Shown: positions 57,261 through 64,000 of the stretch, one piece after another
How positions within the stretch are numbered: position 1 is the first letter of the stretch
How the letters are laid out: each line of letters opens with the position of its first letter
NCBI GenBank assembly: GCA_003999685.1
Contig: CP021228.1
Span: 806,001-870,000, forward strand
Source of the DNA: Taiwanofungus camphoratus
Lineage: Eukaryota; Basidiomycota; Agaricomycetes; Polyporales; Taiwanofungaceae
Length of the DNA stretch: 64,000 bases
Reading direction: 5' to 3'
Notes under the pieces: model-generated
Told to the model about the DNA's origin: nothing
The model's database searches: none
What the model saw: the letters and a program-made list of their open reading frames with translations, nothing else
Made by a program: the position numbers and the translations under genes

Positions 57261-57818
57261 CTTGGTTGATTATGCTTGAAGGAGGAGTCTTGATTCTGGA
57301 CGACGGTCGGTAGCCTTCGTAAACTTCGGGAAGACAGTTTCGTTCAGAACTCCGACTGAAATACTCGCCTCGTTATGGCGGTCCCGAGACGGCTCCGTGA
57401 AACTCCGCCCCTAACACTCCGATTGACTTGTGGCACATCAGGGCTCAGCTAGCCAGTCAATGAACACCGATTTGGATGTTGACACTCTGGATCAAATGGC
57501 AAGGACGGTCTGTCAGAAAACTATTATGCAATGATTGAAACACCCCCATATTCAAGATGGGGCTGCTTGTGGTTGACCTTGATTATCACTGCATTCCAAC
57601 CAAGTCCCAAGCCAGATTGGATCCGATATATATAGCCTTGTACACTACAACGGTGAGATATTTGCCAGTGGGACCTGGTCCAGTCACAGCTGCCTCATGT
57701 TCCTGCTATAGACCCTTGGTCTGATTGCCCTATTGTTCAACAAAGACAGCCACGGGGAGCCACCACCCTGCGCATGACATTCATCATCCCAAAGCAACGC
57801 CACCTCAGATAAATCGCT
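57261..57818. other. Divergent intergenic region, eL8 / kinase
   Basis: 558 bp. A TATA-like gatatatatagcc lies near 57625, about 190 bp upstream of the kinase ATG. No gene seen. Confidence 0.4.
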
Positions 57819-60451
57819 ATGGACGAGCCACTTGTTACTCCTCACCGAGGAGAGTCAGCGATCTTAACCGCTAACGATGAAACACCCACGATTGCGAGAC
57901 AGACGAGAAGCCTTGAAAAGCGTCGTACAGAATTGTTCAGAGATATGGGGGGATTGGCTCCCCAGATTACGGTTGACTTCTTTCTTGAAAATATTCTCCC
58001 TCCACTGCCTAAGGAGCTCGATGTAGATGAGGTTGTCACTGCACTCAAGGAACGCGGCCACATTACACACTTGAATCGATGGGACGGCTTTGCAATTGAC
58101 CCCGCTGACTCCATTGAACACGAAGGCAAGACCTTTGCGCCGCTCGAGGTGATGGCGAACGCGATTGCAGAGGTAGCGGCTAGTCTAACCGGGGTTGATA
58201 GCGTCTTGGAATTTCAAAACAATCCACACCTCGGTCCAAGCTGGGTAGACTCGAGGTCCCGACCCGACGGATACTTTGTATTGCGAGACAGACGCAGCGG
58301 GATCCGCTGGGCTGACATTGGAGTTTCCTGCGAGTACCACAAGTGGGTTGAGATGGATACAGAGCGCGATGTGAGTATTCGCTTCATAGGTGATGTAGAC
58401 ACGTCTCAATTGTATACTGCAGAATGTCCAGAAGGTGATATGGAGCATGGAGCACTGTATGCGCGACGATCCACGTCGCCGGTTCACGTTCGGGTTGACA
58501 ATAGAAGACACACAGATGAAATTGTGGTTCTGCAGCCGCGCTGGGCTGCTAGTCTCTGAACCGTTCAACTTTATAGAGGTGAATCGCTATATTTCTGCAC
58601 GGAAGGTTGTTCCTCACGTTATGGACAGGAGCATGCAACTGTCACTTGTATCTTTCTATCGTTTCTTTATGCCGAACAACATGACATGGGTTGGGATCCA
58701 ACAATGACCTATGTCAAGGATCGGGAAGGCAGGATTCAATATCACAGTGACGGTACTCCCCGATATGACATCACCGTACGCACGCCGCAAACTGAGGAAG
58801 TCATATATCGCACAACCAAAGTGCTCTCCGATGCGGGTGCCGATGTTCCGTTAGGAAAGGGCACCCGTGTTTGGGAGGCCAAGAAGGTCGTGGATGACGA
58901 GGAATGCGGCGAGCCTGTCGCACTCAAGGACTCATGGGTCAATAACGATTGTGACCGCGAGGGTGACCTTTTCGCCAGCCTGCGTGATTCTGCGCCATCC
59001 GAACTGATTCGGGAGAGTATCGACACCCGTTTCTTGACGGTGCTCCATCATGGCGATGTCTATATTCATGGCGAGGCTGATGAAACTCGCATTGTGATGC
59101 CTCGTGGTGTGGACATTCCCAAAAAATGTCCAAGATACGACCTCTTCGTTCCTATTTCAATGGACGAAAGACCCCCTATCGGACATTATCTTACTCCGGA
59201 AGAGTACAAAGCAAGGATACATAGAACACCCCCAACATATCATTCTAGGGCCCATTATCGTATCGTTTTCAAGGAAATTTGCCAGCCACTGCATAAAATA
59301 ACTTCATTGGCCCTGGTCTTGAAGGTTCTCAGCCACATAGTCCATGGTAAGCGGCCCTTATCGTTGACCGTTTCTTTTTCATTGCTTACCTTATCACCTC
59401 GACCAGCACTGCAGCTCATGCACAACAGCGGGTGGGTCCACCGTGACATAAGTGTGGGAAATATCCTTGTAGACAAGGATGGAAATGGAAGACTGGGGGA
59501 TCTGGAGTACGCGCAGAAAATGGGCCAACAGAGTTCACCTGAATGTTGTATGGTGCGTGCCAAGTTGTTGTTCAAATGTGTCAAATTTGTCATGATCTGA
59601 GTACTGAACTTGGCTAGGGAACGGCTGGTTTCATCGCGGCAGAAGTTAGTCTGCAAGACTACCTGTCCATACGGGAGCCTACAAATCATGCTTCCTCTAG
59701 TAGCGATGAGGATGAAACAGATACTTCCTCCGCCTCCGCAGGCAATGGTGACAAAAATAATATCAGATCTATATTGACAGCTCCACACAAACGCCGGGTC
59801 AGAAAAATAGATGCCAATAAGTGGCCGCATTGGGAATTTCGATACAATCCGCTTCATGACCTTGAATCTGTCTGGTGGGTCGCAGTCTATTTCCTCTTCA
59901 AAAGGAAAATGGTTCGCGACAGTGGAGAAGACCCGGTATACAAAGAACAACTTGAAGTTCAGAGGCGATATGCGAATAAGTTGTTTTACGACAAGACAGA
60001 AAGATTTCGTGTCATGACTTGTGCCAATATTTTCTCCAACAAGCTGCACTGTCTCAACTCACCCGCTTGGAAATTCGGCCAGGTTTTAGAGAATTTGAGG
60101 CAACGGCTGGCTCGCTGCTACTGCAAGGCCGAGCAATTCGAGCACCTTGCTGCGATTGACCATACGGTTGCCGACCGACTGCACGAAAGCTTTTCCCGGA
60201 CATTCTTGGGCCTTGCCAAATACCTGTGTGTCGAGGTGGGTCCTCTCAGACTGGAGCCACGACAGAATCGGCAAGTCGAGACGAAAGCTGAACCCGAGGC
60301 GCAATCCTCGGAACGGAAGCGCCAGCGGGAACAGGAAGAGGAAGAGAGCAGCGATATAGAAGAGTCGACGTCGCAGGGATCAAGAGACGGAAGTTCTGGC
60401 GCAGCACCTCTCAAACCTCTTGTGGGGAGCAAGAAGAGGCGGTGCGATTAG
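57819..60451 (+). CDS. Fungal-type protein kinase (FunK1-like)
   Basis: ATG at 57819. The N-terminal region has DFFLENILPPLPKELDV and WADIGVSCEYHKW. After a short intron comes the FunK1 block MEHCMRDDPRRRFTFGLTIE, then KLWFCSRAGLLVSEPFNFIE, and in the next exon FLYAEQHDMGWDPT. The kinase domain follows: EPVALKDSW (probable ATP-binding Lys), MHNSGWVHRDISVGNILVDK (HRDxxxxN catalytic loop), and GDLEYA where DFG is normal (DLE, as usual in this family). The activation/APE-like region reads GTAGFIAAE; the C-terminal lobe has HDLESVWWVAVYFLF. An acidic/basic tail ends RRCD-TAG at 60451. FunK1 kinases are expanded in multicellular basidiomycetes; substrates unknown. Confidence 0.85.
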
Positions 60452-61142
60452 AAGTCAATTTTTGCGTGTAACATAGCAGTGTACAATCCGGTTCTCAGGA
60501 CGGTTGATTGACATCAGCAGTCGGCGTTATGAGTATGATGAGCGGGATATGTAAGGATATCATTGCGACGTCGTTCGTCCAAGATTGCGCTGCCTATTTC
60601 TTCAATATTTGGCCTTAATCTGTGGGTCCGCTGTCAACTATGTTGGAATTTAGTTCTTTTGGCAAGAAACTTACAAAAAAAGTCAAGCATTTCAGGCAAA
60701 GTTTATCTGACATTAGTATAATTGTCTTGTCTTGATCAACTTCCATCCTCGTGACAAGGCAACAAGACACTTCAAGACTAGAAAAAGCAACTAGGGAGTT
60801 TTGCTGATGCACTGGCAGCGGCTAGCACCGCAGCCCAAACAACGGAAGACGAGAAAGGGATGATGGAGCGAATTGCACACACCCCTGCAAGCAACTAAAG
60901 CACACCTCCCAGCTGTACTGCCGGGCAGGCGCCAGCGGGCCATCAGCCGCGGTCAGCAGAACGATACGATTGAATCAATCACAACACACAAAGAGGTAGT
61001 GTTACAGACATGTATGTACAGCACCCCTCTCCCTCCCCCTCCAGACTCCACGGCAGACATCCCCACCGCGCTGCCGACAGCGTTAGTAACACACACGCGC
61101 CTGCCGGGCACCCTTCCCCCCCACAAAGCAGCACACGACGCC
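60452..61142. other. Convergent intergenic region
   Basis: 3' flanks of the kinase (+) and the carrier (-). No convincing gene. Confidence 0.4.
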
Positions 61143-61193
61143 CTCACGCCTCACGCCTCACGCCTCACGCCTCACGCCTCACGCCTCACGCCA
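61143..61193. repeat. Seven-bp minisatellite (CTCACGC)n at the carrier's stop codon
   Basis: Seven near-perfect tandem copies. On the coding (minus) strand this is (GCGTGAG)n and includes the last codons (W-R-E-A) and the TGA of the carrier gene. Confidence 0.85.
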
Positions 61194-62975
61194 CGCGCGC
61201 ACCCAGTCAACCGCGTTCCGCAGCTGCTCGAGCGTGACGAAGATGAGGATCGTCGTCGGCTGCAGCCGCGTCCACGCAGGCAGCCAGCCCTTGAACATGA
61301 ACATCGCGCCCTCGTTCCGCATCGACGTCCGGATCACCTGCAGTGTCGACTGGTGGGGAGGGAGGGGGAGGGGGAGGGGGAGGGGGAGGGGGAGGGGGAG
61401 GAGGGGTCCGCAGCCGCAGGAGGGGGTGGGGGAGTCAGCGGGTTGGGGCGGGGGAGTCAGCGGATCAGCGGGTGCGGTCGGGGATCGCGAAGGGCGGGCA
61501 CACGCACGCTTCCCTCTGCGCCCGAGGCGCTCATGATCCGGCTCTGGAACGCCGCCCGTCAGACACACGCAGCCGGCGCAGAAGCGCGCTCCTCACCTTG
61601 ATCACGTCCGCGGGCGAGCACACCGTCGTCGCCACCGTGCCCTGCCGGCGCGCATCAGCACAGTGAGTCAGCACGGGAAGGGGGGAAGGGGGGAAGGGGG
61701 AAGGGGGAAGGGAGGCGCACCGCAGCGAAGCTCGCGGCGACGTGCACGCCGACGTTGTCCTCAAAGTACGCCGTCTTGAGCAGCTCCGCCTTGAAGAAGT
61801 CGTACCTGCGCCGCGCCCGTCAGCCGCGCGAAGGGGGGAAGGAGAGGGAGAGGGAGAGGGAGAGGAAGGGACGCACGACGCAAGTTGGCTGGCGTTCATG
61901 AGCACCGCGCGGAACACGTTCGGCCCGACGCCGCGCCCGAGGCTCGACCAGCCCTCCTCGCGGACCATCTGTCGTCGCGCGGAGGGGCAGCGGCAGCGGG
62001 CGTGCGAGGATGAGTGCGAGACACGCAACGCCAGTAGTCAGCGGTCAGCGGTCAGCGAGCGAGGCATACGGGCAGAATTGCAGCGACGTACGCGGACGAG
62101 CCCGTCGAGCGCATGCTTGTAGTTGAGCCGCTGCTCGGGCGGCTTCGCGAGGTCGCCCTGCAGCCGGACCTGGCGGGCGCGGCGGGCGCGGGTGAGCTGG
62201 GCGTTGGCGAGACGCGCGAGCAGGGGAGACACTCACCATAATGATCTCTGTGCGTGGGGACGGGATGGGTCAGCTCGCACGCGCACAGGCGCAGGCAGTC
62301 CGTGCGCACCTCCTGGGTTCCCCACGAGCCCAGCAATGCCTCCCGCTGTGCAGGACGGGAACACAGGGCGTGTCAGTCCCAAAGCCAGAGCCAGAGCAGG
62401 CGCACAAGCGCGACGCACCCATGCTCCCCGCGAGCGCGAGCTGCCACGCGGGGGACTGTGGACCTGCGCACGCAACACACACCGCTAAGCAACGGCGCCG
62501 GACGCAGCAGAGGAACGGGGCACTCACCGGCGCCGAGCAGCTTCTTGCTCTCGTCGTACGCCCAGAAGCGGCAGAGCGAGTAGCTCATCTGGCGCAGCCA
62601 CGTGCCGGTGATGCCGTCGAACAGCCCGCGCACGCCCGCGGTGTGCACGGTCTTGCGGATCGACGCGATCATGCGCTTGTCGCCGACCGCCTGCATGCGC
62701 ACCTTGGTCAGGTCGAGCGGGCTGTGCGAGGGATGCGGTGAGGACGCGCAGCGAGAGAGAGGAGGTCGGGTGACGTACTGTGTTATCGAGGCTGCGATGG
62801 TCGCGGCGACGCCTGCAGCCCAGAAGCGGGCGATGAGAAGGTTAGACGGACCGAGCTGCTGAGCACCGGACGCACCTCCCAGCCAGAACGGGTACGGTTG
62901 CTTCTTCTTCGGGGGGGCCAGGTCTGGGGGTGGGGCGACGGGCAGGGACGCTGGAGATTCGAGTTGCTTGGACAT
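61179..62975 (-). CDS. DIC1: Mitochondrial carrier (SLC25), dicarboxylate-carrier-like
   Basis: ATG at 62975; a Pro-rich N-terminal tail, then PYPFWLGG and VAATIAASITH. Three SLC25 repeats are visible: PLDLTKVRMQ (near 62715), NPGEIIMVRLQGDL (near 62235-62160), and SPADVIKVR (near 61605). RMIASIRKTVHTAGVRGLFD, LNYKHALDGLVR, REEGWSSLGRGVGPNVFRAV, NEGAMFMFKGWLPAWTRLQP complete the repeat helices. PLDLTKVRMQ with the PGEIIMVRLQ variant resembles yeast Dic1 (malate/succinate for phosphate exchange across the inner membrane); substrate specificity is inferred. Eight or so exons; introns are very GC-rich and several contain expanded pyrimidine tracts. Stop TGA at 61179-61181. Confidence 0.85.
61352..61405. 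repeat. (GGGGGA)n purine tract within a carrier intron
   Basis: On the coding strand it is (CCCTCC)n, about 50 nt, ending ccctccccaccag at the 3' splice site. It is an expanded polypyrimidine tract. Similar tracts lie at 61678-61712 and 61843-61870 in two other introns of the gene. Confidence 0.85.
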
Positions 62976-63830
62976 GGGAGGGTATTTTCGCAGTAGCTAG
63001 CGGTGTGCTGCGACGATTAAGATGGCGAATTCGCTTTGGGCAGCACGATGCGCGCTTGCGGGAGGCAGGATTGGTCAGGGCCCGTCGCGAATGGCCAAGG
63101 CGGGCGCTGTGCTGATATACGTGCGAAGCGGGTCGTGCGAGCGGAGTGCTGTTTATAGCGGGTGCACCCACGCCGGTTTTGGCCGACACGAGGGCAGCGG
63201 GGCAGGGAGCGTTTGCGGAGGCGCATTCGCAGACCAGGCGAGCGGTGGCAGTATCGCCCGGCAGACAGGGGAAACGCGGGGGAAGACACAGCTGATGTTC
63301 TCACCTGACGCCAGCTGACCTCGAGCGTGCTTCGATGGGCCGGATTGGGAGGAGCAGCCCCAAGCGCCCAGCTGCTAAGCAATGAGCGTCTGCCGTGCGT
63401 TGAAGCCCCAGCCAGCGCGTCCTATTGGCAATCGTGTCAGGTTGGCAACTGCAGACACGAATCAAGTCGCGCCGCCTGCAAGTCAATGTCGAAGGCCTCT
63501 GGGTGGTTTCGTAGCGTCTTCATGCTCGCCGCACGCCTTGTCCACGGGATCGTCACACGACACGGGGGCTCTCCGAATCGACACGCTGCTAGCCAGAATC
63601 CGGCGAGGGGACACGGTCAGCTGGCTTGCTCAGCACGTGAGCGACGCCCGTCGCGGTGAGTACATGGGGAAGACGCGATGGTATATCTCTGAGAAAATTC
63701 TTCACGACCTCCCGAGAAATCGATCAAGAAAAATGATCTAAAACTGGAGCCTACATTGTTCTATTCCTGCAAGCATAGTTTGTTCGACTGTATGAGTCTC
63801 GCAGCTCGTCCTAATAGAGATGAATAAATA
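62976..63830. other. Upstream region of the carrier gene, no supported gene
   Basis: GC-rich sequence with overlapping frames of 60-120 codons on both strands (for example 63382-63741 plus). None shows a family signature, and codon content looks like background. Confidence 0.4.
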
Positions 63831-63949
63831 CTCAGTCTCGCGTTATACGAGTACTGTTGGGATTGGAATAAATACTACTCTATGTCAGTAAAAGTAGCAT
63901 GCTCTAGAATTGACTCTACGCACCTCAGTCTCGTGTTATACGAGTACTG
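63831..63949. repeat. Pair of 26-bp direct repeats with internal palindrome
   Basis: ctcagtctcgcgttatacga... at 63831-63856 recurs at 63924-63949 with one mismatch. The second copy contains CTCGT-GTTAT-ACGAG. Part of an AT-rich stretch containing two aataaatact words. Confidence 0.6.
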
Positions 63950-64000
63950 ACATGCGTCGACGGAAACTTTGCACGGATACTCTACTGATTACGTAAGCGG

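Noticed and set aside
61234-62741. Long frames on the plus strand opposite the carrier gene
   Set aside because: GC-rich sequence gives few stops; these frames are antisense to verified SLC25 exons or lie in its introns.

Overview
The window is nuclear DNA of a basidiomycete fungus, most likely an Agaricomycete (a mushroom or wood-rot lineage such as Polyporales; the order is inference). Genes are dense and alternate strands. They are split by many 45-80 nt introns with GT(A/G)(A/C/G)G(T/C) donors and CAG/TAG acceptors. Lineage-typical families are present: a FunK1-type kinase, DUF6533 and DUF6534 membrane proteins, and a Ty3/Gypsy element with DPGS-type protease.

Positions 1 to about 20,415 are a nest of LTR retroelements. 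The core is an 11.67 kb Gypsy element in circularly permuted order: gag C-terminus, protease, RT, RNase H, integrase, antisense gene, polypurine tract, one LTR, primer-binding site, gag N-terminus. It interrupts a minus-strand LTR of the same family, whose two halves lie at 3535-3939 and 15604-16898. The gag reading frame is continuous across the permutation breakpoint (15606 to 3940). This is the arrangement expected if a one-LTR circle was opened inside gag and captured. The element also carries a spliced antisense gene with a Cys-rich cluster (9601-10981), a hairpin array upstream of it, and an internal copy of the hairpin plus polypurine tract at the start of the integrase frame. Around it are older LTRs and deletion derivatives of the same or related families.

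From about 21,000 to 26,832, an extended SDR-like reductase (minus) and a flavin monooxygenase (plus) each look complete except for one in-frame stop codon. They may be a recently silenced oxidoreductase pair beside the repeat block.

From 28,500 to 63,000 lies conserved housekeeping sequence. In order: JMJD4-type JmjC hydroxylase (-), mitochondrial hotdog thioesterase (+), XPF/Rad1 nuclease (-), DNA2 helicase-nuclease (+), Puf6/PUM3 (-), DUF6533 membrane protein (+), Utp7/WDR46 (-), Ies6/INO80C (+), DUF6534 membrane protein (+), an unrecognised basic/Ser-Pro-rich protein (+), ribosomal protein eL8 (-), a FunK1-like kinase (+) and a mitochondrial dicarboxylate-type carrier (-). Several are divergent pairs sharing short promoters: JMJD4/thioesterase, XPF/DNA2 and Utp7/Ies6. 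XPF with DNA2 brings together two DNA-repair nucleases. Puf6, Utp7 and eL8 are ribosome genes, and the first two have a CACGTGAC box close to the start codon.

All gene models come from reading the sequence by eye. Splice sites were chosen by consensus and frame continuity. Functions come from remembered family motifs, without any database search.
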